Source of the DNA: Thioalkalivibrio thiocyanoxidans ARh2
GTDB taxonomy: Bacteria > Pseudomonadota > Gammaproteobacteria > Ectothiorhodospirales > Ectothiorhodospiraceae
Assembly: GCF_000385215.1 (NCBI RefSeq)
Contig: NZ_ARQK01000048.1
Location: 1 to 64,000 of the forward strand
Length of the DNA stretch: 64,000 nt
Direction of reading: 5' to 3'
The stretch's first letter is position 1, and each line of letters starts with the position of its first letter. Below are positions 42,820 through 54,071 of this stretch, piece after piece. The notes beneath the pieces were generated by a model, which was not told where the DNA came from, made no database searches, and saw only the letters and a program-made list of their open reading frames with translations. Position numbers and translations under genes: made by a program.

Positions 42820-43605
42820 ATGCTTAACTCTATGCCGGAGGGAATGGAGCAGGTCCGCGCGCTGTTGCTGGACCTCTCCGGCGTGCTGTACGTGGGCGAC
42901 GAGGCCCTTCCCGGCGCCATCGAGGCGGTGCAGCGGGCGCAGGCCGCCGGGCTCCCGATCCGGCTGATCACCAACACCACGCGCCAGCCACGCGCGGCCA
43001 TTATCGACAAGCTGGCCGGCCTCGGTTTCGCGTTCGAGTCCGCGCAGCTGACGACGGCCCCCTCCGCCATCCGCGAGCGGCTCGAGGCCGAGTCACGCAC
43101 CCCGCTGCTGCTGGTGCACCCGGCGCTGGAACCCGAGTTCGAGGGTGTGCCCACGGGCGACGCTGATGTGGTCGTGCTGGGGGATATGGGCGCCGCGTTC
43201 GACTACGCGGTGCTCAACCGTGCGTTTCGCGTGCTGATGGAGGGCGCGCCGCTATGGGTGATGGGGACCAACCGGTATTTTCGCGAGGCGGATGGCCTGT
43301 CGCTGGATATCGGCCCGTTCGTACGCGCACTGGAGTATGCGGCCGATCTGGAGGCCGAGAACTTCGGCAAGCCGGATGCCCGGCTGTTCCACGCGGCGAT
43401 CGCGGACCTGGATCTGCCACCGGAGCAGGTGCTGATGGTGGGCGACGATGTATCGGGGGACGTGGACGGCGCGCGCGCCGCGGGTCTGGCGGCCTGTCTG
43501 GTGCGCACCGGCAAGTATCAGGACGGCGACGAACAGCGGGCACAACACCCCGGTGCCGGTCTGGCGGATAGCCTGGCCGACATCGTGGATGCGCTACTGA
43601 GTTAA
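42820..43605 (+). CDS. HAD-IIA phosphatase (LHPP/NagD-like)
   Basis: The 261-residue protein begins with motif I DLSGVLYVGD, where Ser replaces the second Asp as in LHPP-type phosphatases. It continues with motif II TNTTRQPR, the C2 cap, GKPDARLFHAA (motif III Lys) and motif IV MVGDDVSGDVDGARAAGL. It probably hydrolyses a small phosphorylated compound or pyrophosphate. It follows the methyltransferase by 90 bases in the same direction. Confidence 0.9.
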   Translation: MLNSMPEGMEQVRALLLDLSGVLYVGDEALPGAIEAVQRAQAAGLPIRLITNTTRQPRAAIIDKLAGLGFAFESAQLTTAPSAIRERLEAESRTPLLLVHPALEPEFEGVPTGDADVVVLGDMGAAFDYAVLNRAFRVLMEGAPLWVMGTNRYFREADGLSLDIGPFVRALEYAADLEAENFGKPDARLFHAAIADLDLPPEQVLMVGDDVSGDVDGARAAGLAACLVRTGKYQDGDEQRAQHPGAGLADSLADIVDALLS

Positions 43606-43654
43606 GCAATCGCGCGCCGGCCGTTGTTGACCGGCGCACGGGTCCTGGCGGGGA

Positions 43655-45538
43655 TCAGGCCGAGCGGCGCTTGACCGACAGGGTGCCGTCACCGCGGCTG
43701 GCGGCGGCCTTGCGGCCCGGCGCCTTGCGCGGCTTTCCGGCGGCCGCATAGGCCGGGCGCTTGCCGTTGGCCGGGGCCGGGCCACGCCGCTTGGCGGCCG
43801 GCTTGCCGGGGCCGTGGGGCTTGCGCGCAGCCGGGGCGTGGCGCTCGGTCGCACGCGAGTCGCGAGTCGGGACGGAGCGACCCATCTCCAGGCGCCGGTT
43901 GGCGACATGGATATTGCCCAGGCGGCGCACCGCGGCCTCGTCCAGCGCGGCCGGAAGGTCCACGTGGCTGTGGTCGTCCTGCAGGCCGATCCGGCCGATG
44001 TCGCGGCCGTTCAGGCCACCCTCGTTGGCCAGGGCCCCGACAATCGCGCCGGGGGCGATGCCGTGGTTACGCCCGACCGGCATGTAGTAGCGCACCATGT
44101 CCGCTTCCGGCCCGCGGTCCTTGCCGCGGCTGGGGCGGGGGGCGCGGTCACGGTTGCGATCCGCACGATGACTGTCACGCTCGGGACGGCTGGCGGCCGC
44201 CGTCACGGGATCGTGCGCATTGGGCGTGCCATCCAGCGGCGTGCCCTGGGTCGCCAGGGCGAGCAGCGCGCGGGCGAGATCGCGTTCGCCCATCTGGCCG
44301 TTGGCCAGCAGCCGGTCCAGCAGGGCGTCGAGCTGCGGCGATGCTTCGCCGGTCAGCTCGGCCTGCAGACGCTCGGCCAGGCGCTCCTCGCGGCGGGCGA
44401 TCACGGCGGCGCGATCCGGGACCTTCTGCTCGCGCACGGGCTTGCCGGTCAGGCGCTCGATATCGCGCAGCATGCGCCGCTTGCGCGGCTCCAGGAACAG
44501 GATCGCGCGGCCCTTGCGCCCTGCGCGGCCGGTACGGCCGATGCGGTGCACGTACACCTCGGCATCGCCCGGGGCGTCGTAGTTGAAGACATGGGTGATG
44601 CGCGGGACATCGATGCCGCGGGCGGCCACGTCGGTGGCCACGATCACGTCCAGACGCCCATCACGCAGATCGGCGACCACGCGCTCGCGCTCGCCCTGTT
44701 CCATGTCGCCATTGAGCGGGGAGGACTGCACGCCCTGGGCGTTCAGGGCCTCGGCGATCTCGGCGGTCGCGGCCTTGGTACGGGCAAAAACGATCGCCGC
44801 GTCCAGTTCCGGCTCCACCTCGATCATCCGGCCCAGGGCCTCGGTCTTGTGGCGCTGGTCGACCAGGCAGTAGCTCTGGTCGATGTCGGTGCCGGCCTCG
44901 TTGCCCGCGCCAATGCGGATCTCCTGCGGCTCGCGCATGTGGCGGTGCGCGATACGGCGAATCGGCGCCGGCATGGTCGCGGAGAACAGCGTGGTCTGGC
45001 GCTCGGCCGGGGTCTGTTCGAGGATCCACTCGATCTCCTCGACAAAGCCCATGCGCAGCATCTCGTCGGCCTCGTCCAGCACCACCATGCGCAGCGCATC
45101 CAGTGTCAGCGTGCCGCGCTTGATGTGGTCGACCACACGGCCGGGCGTGCCGACCACGACCTGTGCACCATCGCGCAGGCCGCGGATCTGCACGCCCATC
45201 GGCTGGCCGCCGTAGACCGGCAGGATCTCGAGCCCGTCGATACTGGCCGCGAAGCCCTCCAGGGCGGTGGCGACCTGGCCGGCCAACTCGCGGGTCGGCG
45301 CCAGGATCAGCGCCTGCACGCGACGTTGCGCCGGATCGACCGAGTCGATCAGCGGCAGGCCGAAGGCGCCGGTCTTGCCGGTGCCGGTCTGGGCCTCGCC
45401 CAGCACGTCGTCGCCGGCCAGCAGGGCGGGGATACACGCGGCCTGGACCGGGGTCGGGGTGGTAAAGCCCAGTTGCAACAGGGCACGGGCCAACGACTCG
45501 GACAGACCGAGTTCGGCGAAGGAGGGGGATTCGGACAT
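43655..45538 (-). CDS. deaD: DEAD-box ATP-dependent RNA helicase (DeaD/CsdA type)
   Basis: This 627-residue protein contains the Q motif (GFTTPTPVQ), Walker A AQTGTGKTG, PTRELAGQ, DEAD box VLDEADEML, SAT (LFSATM), ARGIDVPRI and HRIGRTGRAG. A basic linker and a DbpA-type RNA-binding domain (YYMPVGRNHGIAPGAIVGAL, DDHSHVDLP) follow, then a Lys/Arg/Pro-rich tail. DeaD unwinds structured RNA in ribosome assembly and mRNA decay, especially in the cold. Domain order and length fit the family. Confidence 0.96.
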   Translation of the reverse strand: MSESPSFAELGLSESLARALLQLGFTTPTPVQAACIPALLAGDDVLGEAQTGTGKTGAFGLPLIDSVDPAQRRVQALILAPTRELAGQVATALEGFAASIDGLEILPVYGGQPMGVQIRGLRDGAQVVVGTPGRVVDHIKRGTLTLDALRMVVLDEADEMLRMGFVEEIEWILEQTPAERQTTLFSATMPAPIRRIAHRHMREPQEIRIGAGNEAGTDIDQSYCLVDQRHKTEALGRMIEVEPELDAAIVFARTKAATAEIAEALNAQGVQSSPLNGDMEQGERERVVADLRDGRLDVIVATDVAARGIDVPRITHVFNYDAPGDAEVYVHRIGRTGRAGRKGRAILFLEPRKRRMLRDIERLTGKPVREQKVPDRAAVIARREERLAERLQAELTGEASPQLDALLDRLLANGQMGERDLARALLALATQGTPLDGTPNAHDPVTAAASRPERDSHRADRNRDRAPRPSRGKDRGPEADMVRYYMPVGRNHGIAPGAIVGALANEGGLNGRDIGRIGLQDDHSHVDLPAALDEAAVRRLGNIHVANRRLEMGRSVPTRDSRATERHAPAARKPHGPGKPAAKRRGPAPANGKRPAYAAAGKPRKAPGRKAAASRGDGTLSVKRRSA

Positions 45539-45700
45539 GCTGGAGGTACTCGGGCGGGCCGGAACAAAGGCCCGGCGAAAATCGGATGAATCTACTCAGC
45601 GCGCATCATACACGAATTGCGGCACGAAATATGTCTGCGCCTACGCAACAAAAAATAGCGCCCGCGCGCAAACGAGTGTGTCGCGGCAGGTTTGGGCCTG

Positions 45701-46201
45701 CTATCGCCCCAGCCCGGTCAGCCGCGCCGGCTCCAGGATCTCGATCCAGTAGCCGTCCACGTCCTTCACGAAGGCGATGTCCTTCAGCCCGCCCTCGTCC
45801 GGGCGCTTCACGAACTCGACATTGTTCTCGTCCAACCAGCGCACGGCCGAATCCAGATCGGGTACCGAGAAACAGATATGGCCGAAGCCCTGCGGCTCCT
45901 CGTTGCCGTCGTGGTAGTGGAAGTCGGCGTCCTTCTCCGTGCCGTAGTTGTAGGTCAGCTCCAGGATGCCGCGCTGGCTGAACATCCAGCGGGTGGCCTC
46001 GCCGCCATCCTTGGGCGGGTGCGGTTCGTCCTCGCCGAGCTGCGCCAGGAAGTAGAGCGTGAACTCGAACTCCGGGAAGTCCAGTGTCTTGACCAGCTGC
46101 ATGCCGAACACTCGCTGGTAGAAGTCCAGCGCCTTCTGCGGATCCTTCACGCGCAGCATGGTGTGGTTTAAGCGAAAGCCTGCGGTGGGATTGTCGCTCA
46201 T
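45701..46201 (-). CDS. gloA: Lactoylglutathione lyase (glyoxalase I)
   Basis: The start is set at ATG 46201 (MSDNPTAGFRLNHTMLRVKD), preceded by AAGGACG. The 166-residue protein has metal ligands in NHTMLRV (His), LELTYNYG (Glu), GFGHICFSV (His) and YWIEILEP (Glu), in the order expected of GloA. It is slightly longer than E. coli GloA and includes the insertion typical of the eukaryote-like, often zinc-dependent, class. It detoxifies methylglyoxal with glutathione. Confidence 0.95.
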   Translation of the reverse strand: MSDNPTAGFRLNHTMLRVKDPQKALDFYQRVFGMQLVKTLDFPEFEFTLYFLAQLGEDEPHPPKDGGEATRWMFSQRGILELTYNYGTEKDADFHYHDGNEEPQGFGHICFSVPDLDSAVRWLDENNVEFVKRPDEGGLKDIAFVKDVDGYWIEILEPARLTGLGR

Positions 46202-46297
46202 GGTGCGTCCTTGTCTCGGCAAAAGGGGGGCTGTCCCGGAAGACTGGAACACAGGGGCCAAGGTTCCCTCAAGTATCACCATCGCGTCGTCCGCGAT

Positions 46298-46404
46298 CCC
46301 CCGTCACTGCGAGGAGGCGCAGCCGACGCGGCAGTCTGCCGAGTCAGCCCCAGCATCGGTTCCTGCGTTGGGAGATCGCTTCGCTTGGCTCGCGATGACG
46401 GGGG
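46298..46404. repeat. Interspersed palindromic repeat
   Basis: The ends CCCCCGTCACTGCGAG (46298-46313) and CTCGCGATGACGGGGG (46389-46404) are near-perfect inverted copies around an arginine-codon-like GAGGCGCAGCCGACGCGG core. This resembles a palindromic family scattered in many proteobacterial genomes. It lies between gloA and the transglycosylase gene. Confidence 0.6.
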
Positions 46405-46435
46405 TTGAGCGCGTTCCGTTCGGCTACGGCTACGG

Positions 46436-47077
46436 CTACTGTCGGCAGAACGGCCCGAACTGGTAGAAGCGGCGGCAGCGGAACTCGGACTCGCAGCCCT
46501 GCAGCTGGGATTCGTAGCGGCTGGCCCGTTGCGCGACCTGACGCGCGGCTGCCTGGACCTGCGGCTTGCTGCGGTAACTGCCGCGGTTATAGCCGCCCTG
46601 GCCCTCGTGGTAGGCCAGATACAGGTGCTCGGGGTTGTGCAACGAGACGCCGGTAATGCGCTGCGTGCGGACGTTGTACCAGCCGATAAAGTCGGTCGCG
46701 TGCTTCATGTGCGTGCGTCGCGCCATCATGCTGCCGGCATCCTCGCGGTATTCGCCCCAGACCGGGTCCTGCGCCTGCGCATAGCCATAGGCAGAGGAGG
46801 GCCGGCGCCACGGGATGACCCCGAGCAACCGCTCGCGGTCCGGGCGCACATGGCTGCGGAACGAGGACTCCTGCTGGATGAACGACATCTGGGTGGCGAT
46901 GGGGGTGCCCCATTCGCGTTCGGAGTCGCGGGCGTAGTCGTACCAGCGCGGCTGCTCGCGGAAGATCTCGCAGATATTGCTCTGGTCCGACGGCGGCGAT
47001 GGCGCCAGCGTCGCACACCCCGCCGTGATCGCGGCCAGCGCCAGCAGCAGGCCCACTCGTAGCCCGTTGAGCGCCAT
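46436..47077 (-). CDS. Lytic transglycosylase-like lipoprotein
   Basis: ATG 47077 opens a lipoprotein signal (LLLALAAITAGC, Cys21). The mature part contains a goose-lysozyme-like SLT fold: IATQMSFIQQESSFRSHVRP with the probable catalytic Glu, then SSAYGYAQAQDPVWGEYRE and YLAYHEGQGGYNRGSY. The C-terminus is Cys-rich (QGCESEFRCRRFYQFGPFC). It should cleave peptidoglycan from the outer-membrane side. The 213-residue length is short but plausible. Confidence 0.85.
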   Translation of the reverse strand: MALNGLRVGLLLALAAITAGCATLAPSPPSDQSNICEIFREQPRWYDYARDSEREWGTPIATQMSFIQQESSFRSHVRPDRERLLGVIPWRRPSSAYGYAQAQDPVWGEYREDAGSMMARRTHMKHATDFIGWYNVRTQRITGVSLHNPEHLYLAYHEGQGGYNRGSYRSKPQVQAAARQVAQRASRYESQLQGCESEFRCRRFYQFGPFCRQ

Positions 47078-47194
47078 GGCCCGCCATTCCCCCTGATCTG
47101 CCTTGCCCACCCGAATCTCCCGTTCGGTCCCCCAGTGGCCGGGAGTATAAAGCACCCCCGGTCGCTGCAAAGGGCGGGTGGTGAGGGGGTTGTG

Positions 47195-47375
47195 TGGCAG
47201 GGCTCTGGGAGTGGGTTTGCTTGTGGGAGAGGTCTGTGGGAGAGGTCTGTGGGAGCGGGCTTGCCCGCGAAGCCCCTGCCCGCGTCGGACCTTGGCAAAA
47301 GGCATTCGCGGGCAAGCCCGCTCCCACAGGGCCCTGCCACAAGCAAGCCCGCTCCCACAGGCCGCTCCCATAAGG
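47195..47375. repeat. REP elements in an inverted pair
   Basis: GTGGGAGCGGGCTTGCCCGC (47249 on, 23 bases to 47271) is repeated as an exact inverted copy at 47305-47327. A partial third unit lies at 47344-47360, and short tandem CTGTGGGAGAGG units lie in front. This is the BIME layout known from pseudomonads. Confidence 0.85.
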
Positions 47376-47394
47376 TGCACTTGCGACGCCCGTG

Positions 47395-48150
47395 CTACGG
47401 GGCGGTGTTCCAGTCAGGGTCGAGCGGGCTCAGGCCGGGATCGACGCGCCAGGGCCCCGGTGCCTCGGGCGCGTGCGCGATCTCGCGGATGCGTGCGATG
47501 AACTCGCGCCGGGGGAGGTTGATGGCGCCGAGGTTGCGCAGGTGCTCGGTCTCCATCTGCACGTCCACCAGGGGCCAGCCCCAGGCGACGAGGTGGCGGC
47601 ACAGCCAGGCCAGCGCGATCTTGGAGGCGTCGCGCTCGCGCGAGAACATCGACTCGCCGCAGAACAGGCGGCCCACGGTCACGCCATAGAGCCCGCCGAT
47701 CAGGCGCGGGCCGTCCCAGACCTCCACCGAATGCGCGTGGCCCGTGCGGTGCATGGCGATGTAGGCCTGCTGCATGCTCGCGGTGATCCAGGTCCCCTCG
47801 GCATACTCGCGGGGCCCGGCGCAGCCCTGGATCACGGCCTCGAAGGCGCGATCGAAGCTGACCGTATAGCCGCGATTGCGGATCGCCTTTTTCAGACTGC
47901 GGTGCATCCGGAACTGGCCCGGCTCCAGCACCGCGCGCGGGTCCGGGCTCCACCACAGGATCGGCTGCCCGGCCTCGAACCAGGGGAATACGCCGGAGCG
48001 ATAGGCATTCAGCAGCCGCGGCACGGAAAGATCGCCGCCGGCCGCGAGCAGGCCATTCGGATCGCGCAGGGCATGCGCCGGGTCCGGGAACGGCGCCTCC
48101 GGGTGCTCCGGGTCCAGCCAGGGCAGGGTGATCTGCGGGCCGCCGGTCAT
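47395..48150 (-). CDS. aat: Leucyl/phenylalanyl-tRNA-protein transferase
   Basis: This 251-residue protein has the Aat hallmarks PDPAHALRDPNGLLAAGGDL, AYRSGVFPWFEAGQPILWWS, DPRAVL, HRTGHAHSVEVWDG and GLYGVTVGRLFCGESMFSRE. It transfers Leu or Phe from tRNA to N-terminal Lys or Arg of proteins, marking them for ClpS/ClpAP. It is followed downstream by REP elements and preceded by another REP pair. Confidence 0.97.
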   Translation of the reverse strand: MTGGPQITLPWLDPEHPEAPFPDPAHALRDPNGLLAAGGDLSVPRLLNAYRSGVFPWFEAGQPILWWSPDPRAVLEPGQFRMHRSLKKAIRNRGYTVSFDRAFEAVIQGCAGPREYAEGTWITASMQQAYIAMHRTGHAHSVEVWDGPRLIGGLYGVTVGRLFCGESMFSRERDASKIALAWLCRHLVAWGWPLVDVQMETEHLRNLGAINLPRREFIARIREIAHAPEAPGPWRVDPGLSPLDPDWNTAP

Positions 48151-48193
48151 GGGGTGCCCCCTGTTGGCGCACCCGATGGGAGGCCCGTGTTCC

Positions 48194-48272
48194 GTGGGAG
48201 CCTGCTTGCAGGCGAATGTTCGGTGGCGGGCTCCAGCGCGGGCAGGGGCTTCGCGGGCGAGCCCGCTCCCAC
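48194..48272. repeat. Second REP pair
   Basis: GTGGGAGCCTGCTTGCAGGC (48194 on) and TTCGCGGGCGAGCCCGCTCC (48250 on) are diverged inverted REP copies like those at 47249-47327. They fill the gap between aat and the acetyltransferase gene. Confidence 0.75.
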
Positions 48273-48285
48273 AGGCGTGCGTCGG

Positions 48286-49509
48286 TCAGCTCTGGGGTGC
48301 ATCGTCGGGTTGGACCTGCCGGTAGGGCGAGTGTTCGTGCAGGCGTTCGCACTGGGTGCGCATCAGCTGGGCCTCGCGTTCGCAGAAGTCGCGCACGGGT
48401 TGGTCGAAGCCCTCGGTCAGGATCATGTGGGCGGAGTAGGTGGGCGTGGGCAGGAAGCCGCGCGGGATCTTGTGCTCGCCCTGGGCGCCGGGCTCGAAGC
48501 GGGCCAGGCCCTCGCGGATGCAGAACTCGATGCCCTGGTAGTAGCAGGTCTCGAAGTGCAGGTCGGCCATCTCCTCGGTGCAGCCCCAGAAGCGCCCGTA
48601 CAGGGTGTCGTGGCTGCGATAGCAAAGGGCCGCGGCGATGGTCTCGTCGTCCCCGGCCTCGCCTGGGCGTCTTGCCTCGAACAGCACGACCTGATCGCCC
48701 AGTGCCGCCGCCGTCTCCACGAAAAAGGCCTCCGACAGCGTCGGGATGCCCATGTGCTTCTCGAAGGTGTCGACGTAGAAGCGGTGGAAGCGCGCCCAGT
48801 CCTCGGGCGATCCGGTGGCCCCGGTCAGCGTGCGGAACTCGATGCCGGCCTCGGTGACGCGGCGGCGTTCGCGCTTGATGTTCTTGCGCTTTTTCGAGCT
48901 GAGCGCGGCCAGGAAGTCGTCGAAGCTGGCGTAGTCGGCGTTGCTCCAGTGGTACTGGCAGCCCATGCGCTCGGCCAGCCCCATCTCGCGGGTCACGTCG
49001 AGGTCGTCCGCGTTCGGGAACAGGATGTTCACGCCCGAGGCATTCAGCTCGCGCCCGCGGGTGACCAGTGCGCGCACCAGCAGGGTGCGCAGGTGATCGA
49101 AGTCCGGTGCCTCCGGGTGCACCAGCAGGCGTGGCCCGGTGGCCGGCGTGTAGGGTACGGAGACGACCAGCTTGGGATAGTAGTTGAGCCCGTGGCGGTT
49201 CCACGCGCTCTCCCAGGCGAAGTCGAACACGAACTCGCCGTAGTTGTTGGTCTTGGCGTAGGCGGGCGCGGCCGCGACCAGCTGCTCGTCGCGGAAGATC
49301 AGCACATGCTGCGGGAACCAGCCAAACTGCCGCCCCAGGCAACCGTGGCGCTCCAGGCCCTCCAGGAAGGCATGGCGCAGAAACGGCTCGGTGCCGCCGG
49401 TCAGGGCGTCCCAGGCGGCCGGGTCCACATCGGCCAGGCCGTCGCGCAGCTCGATGCGTTCGGCCGGCTCTTCCGGCGGGGTCGTCCGGGTATCGCCCTC
49501 GGCGCTCAC
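48286..49509 (-). CDS. GNAT/FemAB-like acyltransferase (DUF482 family)
   Basis: This 407-residue protein has the DUF482 blocks: PFLRHAFLEGLERHGC, YAKTNNYGEFVFDFAWESAW, LLVHPEAPDFDHLRTLLVRA and SSKKRKNIKRERRRV, with the C-terminal GNAT-like LHFETCYYQGIEFCIREGL and FEPGAQGEHKIPRGFLPTPT. The family is often called peptidoglycan biosynthesis/N-acetyltransferase, but the substrate is unknown. It follows trxB by three bases. Confidence 0.88.
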   Translation of the reverse strand: MSAEGDTRTTPPEEPAERIELRDGLADVDPAAWDALTGGTEPFLRHAFLEGLERHGCLGRQFGWFPQHVLIFRDEQLVAAAPAYAKTNNYGEFVFDFAWESAWNRHGLNYYPKLVVSVPYTPATGPRLLVHPEAPDFDHLRTLLVRALVTRGRELNASGVNILFPNADDLDVTREMGLAERMGCQYHWSNADYASFDDFLAALSSKKRKNIKRERRRVTEAGIEFRTLTGATGSPEDWARFHRFYVDTFEKHMGIPTLSEAFFVETAAALGDQVVLFEARRPGEAGDDETIAAALCYRSHDTLYGRFWGCTEEMADLHFETCYYQGIEFCIREGLARFEPGAQGEHKIPRGFLPTPTYSAHMILTEGFDQPVRDFCEREAQLMRTQCERLHEHSPYRQVQPDDAPQS

Positions 49510-49512
49510 GAC

Positions 49513-50823
<1,311 letters not shown>

Positions 50824-50874
50824 TCATGTTCGCCTTCGCTAATGCTGGCGCCGGTGGATCACAAGGGTGCCGAG

Positions 50875-50940
50875 TTATCCACCATTGAGTGAACTCGCGG
50901 GGAATGGCGGCGGGATGCGGACTTGGGGTTCTTATCCACA
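50875..50940. promoter_or_regulatory. DnaA-box-like sites upstream of nrdA
   Basis: TTATCCACA (50932-50940) is a perfect DnaA box, and TTATCCACC (50875-50883) differs by one base. Both lie within 200 bases of nrdA, whose E. coli counterpart is DnaA-regulated. Confidence 0.6.
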
Positions 50941-50981
50941 GCTTGCCCACGGGTTGTCCGCCGGGTTATTCGGGCCCCAGG

Positions 50982-50996
50982 CACAAGATATTGTGT
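50982..50996. promoter_or_regulatory. nrdR box: NrdR-box-like palindrome
   Basis: CACAAGATATTGTG with flanking T resembles the NrdR consensus (acaCwAtATaTwGtgt), about 72 bases before nrdA. A weaker partner, CTATAGTACT, lies about 35 bases further. Expected role: repression of the reductase operon at high dATP. Confidence 0.55.
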
Positions 50997-51067
50997 CTAG
51001 GCACTTCTCGATCCCCGATCTATAGTACTCCACGTCAATAGCCACAGTTACGCGTGAGGCCGCCACC

Positions 51068-53962
51068 ATGCACAGCGACACCCAGACCGCCGAAGCCCAA
51101 GAGGGCATCCAGTACCCGCCGCAAACCGAGCCGTCGGCCGAGGTCCTGGCGACCAGCCCGGGCCAGCACCAGGTGATCCGCCGCAACGGCAAGGTCACCG
51201 GATTCGACGCCTCGAAGATCGAGGTCGCGGTGACCAAGGCCTTCCTCGCGGTGGAGGGCGGCAATGCCGCGGCCAGCCGCCGCATCCACGACATCTCCAA
51301 GGAGGTCGCCGGCCAGGTGGTCGACAGCCTGTTCCGCCGTGCCGGCACCCAGGGCATGACGGTGCATATCGAGGATATCCAGGACCAGGTGGAACTGGCC
51401 CTGATGCGTGGTGGCCACCACAAGGTCGCGCGGGCCTACGTGATCTACCGCGAACAGCAGGCGCAAAAGCGCGCCGCCGAGGCCGCCGAGCAGGGCGTGG
51501 ACGAGCAGGAGGAAGCCCCGACCCTGAACGTGACCCGCGCCGACGGCACCCAGGCCCCGCTGGACGAGGCCCGCCTGCAGGCGGTGGTGGCCGAGGCCTG
51601 TGCCGGCATCGAGCACGTCGATGGCCAGAAGATCCTGACCGAGGCGCGGCGCAACCTGTTCGACGGCGTGGCCGAGAAGGACGTGGCCACCGCGCTGGTG
51701 ATGGCCGCCCGCGTGATGATCGAGCAGGAGCCCAACTACTCCGAGGTCACCGCGCGCCTGCTGCTGGACGCGCTGCGCCGCGAGGCCCTGAGCTTCGTGC
51801 ACGGCCGCCCGGAAGAGGCCACCCAGGCGCAGCTGGCCGAACGCTACGCCGAGTACTTCGGCGCCTACATCCGCCGCGCCGCCGATCTGGAGCTGGTCGA
51901 CAGCGAGCTGACCCGCTACGACCTCGACAAGCTGGGCGCGGCGATCAAGCCCGAGCGCGACCTGCAGTTCACCTACCTGGGCCTGCAGACCCTGTACGAC
52001 CGCTACTTCATCCACAGCGACGGCACCCGCTTCGAGCTGCCGCAGGCGTTCTTCATGCGCGTGGCGATGGGCCTGGCGATCAACGAGATCGACCGCGAGG
52101 CGCGCGCGATCGAGTTCTACAACCTGCTGAGCTCGTTCGACTTCATGAGCTCCACGCCGACGCTGTTCAACTCCGGCACCCTGCGCCCGCAGCTCTCCAG
52201 CTGCTACCTGACCAGCGTCCCGGACGACCTGGACGGCATCTACAGCGCGATCCGTGACAACGCGCTGCTGTCCAAGTTTGCCGGCGGGCTGGGCAACGAC
52301 TGGACCCGCGTGCGCGGCATGGGCGCCCACATCAAGGGCACCAACGGCAAATCCCAGGGCGTGGTCCCGTTCCTGAAGGTCGCCAACGATACCGCCGTGG
52401 CGGTGAACCAGGGCGGCAAGCGCAAGGGTGCCGTGTGCGCCTACCTCGAGACCTGGCACATCGATGTCGAGGAGTTCATCGAGCTGCGCAAGAACACCGG
52501 CGACGACCGCCGCCGCACCCACGACATGAACAGCGCCAACTGGATCCCGGACCTGTTCATGAAGCGCGTGGCCGAGGACGGCGACTGGACCCTGTTCTCC
52601 CCGAACGAGACCCCGGACCTGCACGACCTGGTCGGCGCCGAGTTCGAGAAGCGCTACTGCGAATACGAAGAGAAGGCCGCGCGCGGCGAGCTGCGCGTGC
52701 ACAAGACCATGAAGGCCGTGGACCTGTGGCGGAAGATGCTCGGCATGCTGTTCGAGACCGGCCATCCGTGGATGACCTTCAAGGACCCGTGCAACCTGCG
52801 CAGCCCGCAAAGCCACACCGGCGTGGTCCACAGCTCCAACCTGTGCACCGAGATCACCCTGAACACCTCGGATGACGAGATCGCGGTGTGCAACCTGGGC
52901 TCGATCAACCTGGCCGCGCATGTGAACGAGGCCGGCGAGCTGGACCTGCCCAAGCTCGAGCAGACCGTGAACACCGCCATGCGCATGCTCGACAACGTGA
53001 TCGACTACAACTACTACTCCGTGCCGCAGGCGCGGCGCTCCAACCTGCGCCACCGTCCGGTGGGGCTGGGGGTCATGGGCTTCCAGGACGCGCTGTACAA
53101 GCTGCGCGTGCCGTATGCCTCCGAGGCCGCGGTGGAGTTTGCCGACACCTCCATGGAGGCGGTCTCCTACTACGCCATCAAGGCCTCCACCGACCTGGCC
53201 GAGGAACGTGGGCGCTACGAGAGCTTCCCCGGCAGCCTGTGGAGCCAGGGCATCCTGCCGATCGACTCGATCGACAAGCTGGCCGAGACCCGCGGCGACT
53301 ACCTGCAGATGGACACCACCCAGCGCCTGGAGTGGGACAAGCTGCGCAAGCGGGTGAAGAAGGTCGGCATGCGCAACTCCAACACCATGGCGATCGCGCC
53401 GACCGCGACCATCTCCAACATCTGCGGGGTCAGCCAGTCGATCGAGCCGACCTACCAGAACCTGTTCGTCAAATCGAACCTGTCCGGCGAGTTCACCGTG
53501 ATCAACCCGTACCTGGTGCGCGACCTGAAAGACCGCGAGCTGTGGGACGAGGTGATGGTCAACGACCTCAAGTACTACGACGGCTCCGTGCAGCCGCTGG
53601 ACCGCGTGCCGGAGGACATCAAGGCCCTGTACGCCACCGCGTTCGAGCTGGACACCCGCTGGCTGGTCGAGGCCGCCTCGCGCCGGCAGAAGTGGATCGA
53701 CCAGGCGCAGAGCCTGAACCTCTACATGGCCGAGCCCTCCGGGCCCAAGCTGGACGCCCTGTACAAGCTGGCCTGGGTGCGCGGCCTGAAGACGACCTAC
53801 TACCTGCGCTCCATGGGCGCGACCCACGTGGAAAAGAGCACCGTGGCCGACTCCTCGCGCGCCAACAAGCTGAACGCCGTCTCCGGCGGCCAGCAGGCGG
53901 CCGAGCCCGAGGCCCCGAAAGCGTGCTCCATCCTCGACCCGGACTGCGAGGCCTGCCAGTAA
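51068..53962 (+). CDS. nrdA: Class Ia ribonucleoside-diphosphate reductase, large subunit
   Basis: This 964-residue protein starts with two ATP-cone-like modules: one from [20 protein letters not shown] to about residue 138, and one from [20 protein letters not shown] to about 240. The barrel follows with the first redox Cys ([13 protein letters not shown]), the radical Cys region ([11 protein letters not shown]), [21 protein letters not shown] and a C-terminal Cys pair (DPDCEACQ). It reduces ribonucleotides with NrdB and thioredoxin. E. coli NrdA (761) has one cone; the doubled regulatory cone explains the extra length. nrdB follows 110 bases later. Confidence 0.97.
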   Translation: MHSDTQTAEAQEGIQYPPQTEPSAEVLATSPGQHQVIRRNGKVTGFDASKIEVAVTKAFLAVEGGNAAASRRIHDISKEVAGQVVDSLFRRAGTQGMTVHIEDIQDQVELALMRGGHHKVARAYVIYREQQAQKRAAEAAEQGVDEQEEAPTLNVTRADGTQAPLDEARLQAVVAEACAGIEHVDGQKILTEARRNLFDGVAEKDVATALVMAARVMIEQEPNYSEVTARLLLDALRREALSFVHGRPEEATQAQLAERYAEYFGAYIRRAADLELVDSELTRYDLDKLGAAIKPERDLQFTYLGLQTLYDRYFIHSDGTRFELPQAFFMRVAMGLAINEIDREARAIEFYNLLSSFDFMSSTPTLFNSGTLRPQLSSCYLTSVPDDLDGIYSAIRDNALLSKFAGGLGNDWTRVRGMGAHIKGTNGKSQGVVPFLKVANDTAVAVNQGGKRKGAVCAYLETWHIDVEEFIELRKNTGDDRRRTHDMNSANWIPDLFMKRVAEDGDWTLFSPNETPDLHDLVGAEFEKRYCEYEEKAARGELRVHKTMKAVDLWRKMLGMLFETGHPWMTFKDPCNLRSPQSHTGVVHSSNLCTEITLNTSDDEIAVCNLGSINLAAHVNEAGELDLPKLEQTVNTAMRMLDNVIDYNYYSVPQARRSNLRHRPVGLGVMGFQDALYKLRVPYASEAAVEFADTSMEAVSYYAIKASTDLAEERGRYESFPGSLWSQGILPIDSIDKLAETRGDYLQMDTTQRLEWDKLRKRVKKVGMRNSNTMAIAPTATISNICGVSQSIEPTYQNLFVKSNLSGEFTVINPYLVRDLKDRELWDEVMVNDLKYYDGSVQPLDRVPEDIKALYATAFELDTRWLVEAASRRQKWIDQAQSLNLYMAEPSGPKLDALYKLAWVRGLKTTYYLRSMGATHVEKSTVADSSRANKLNAVSGGQQAAEPEAPKACSILDPDCEACQ

Positions 53963-54024
53963 GGCGGCACCGCCCTCGGGCACCGAATACGCACCACACA
54001 CTGAACGCGACGCACTGAACAAAA

Positions 54025-54046
54025 GGCCCGGCCACCGTGCCGGGCC
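54025..54046 (+). terminator. Stem-loop between nrdA and nrdB
   Basis: GGCCCGGC and GCCGGGCC pair perfectly around CACCGT. No T-run follows, so it is more likely an mRNA-processing or stability element inside the operon than a terminator. Confidence 0.5.
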
Positions 54047-54071
54047 GCCACCGAAAAGAAGAGGGGACACT

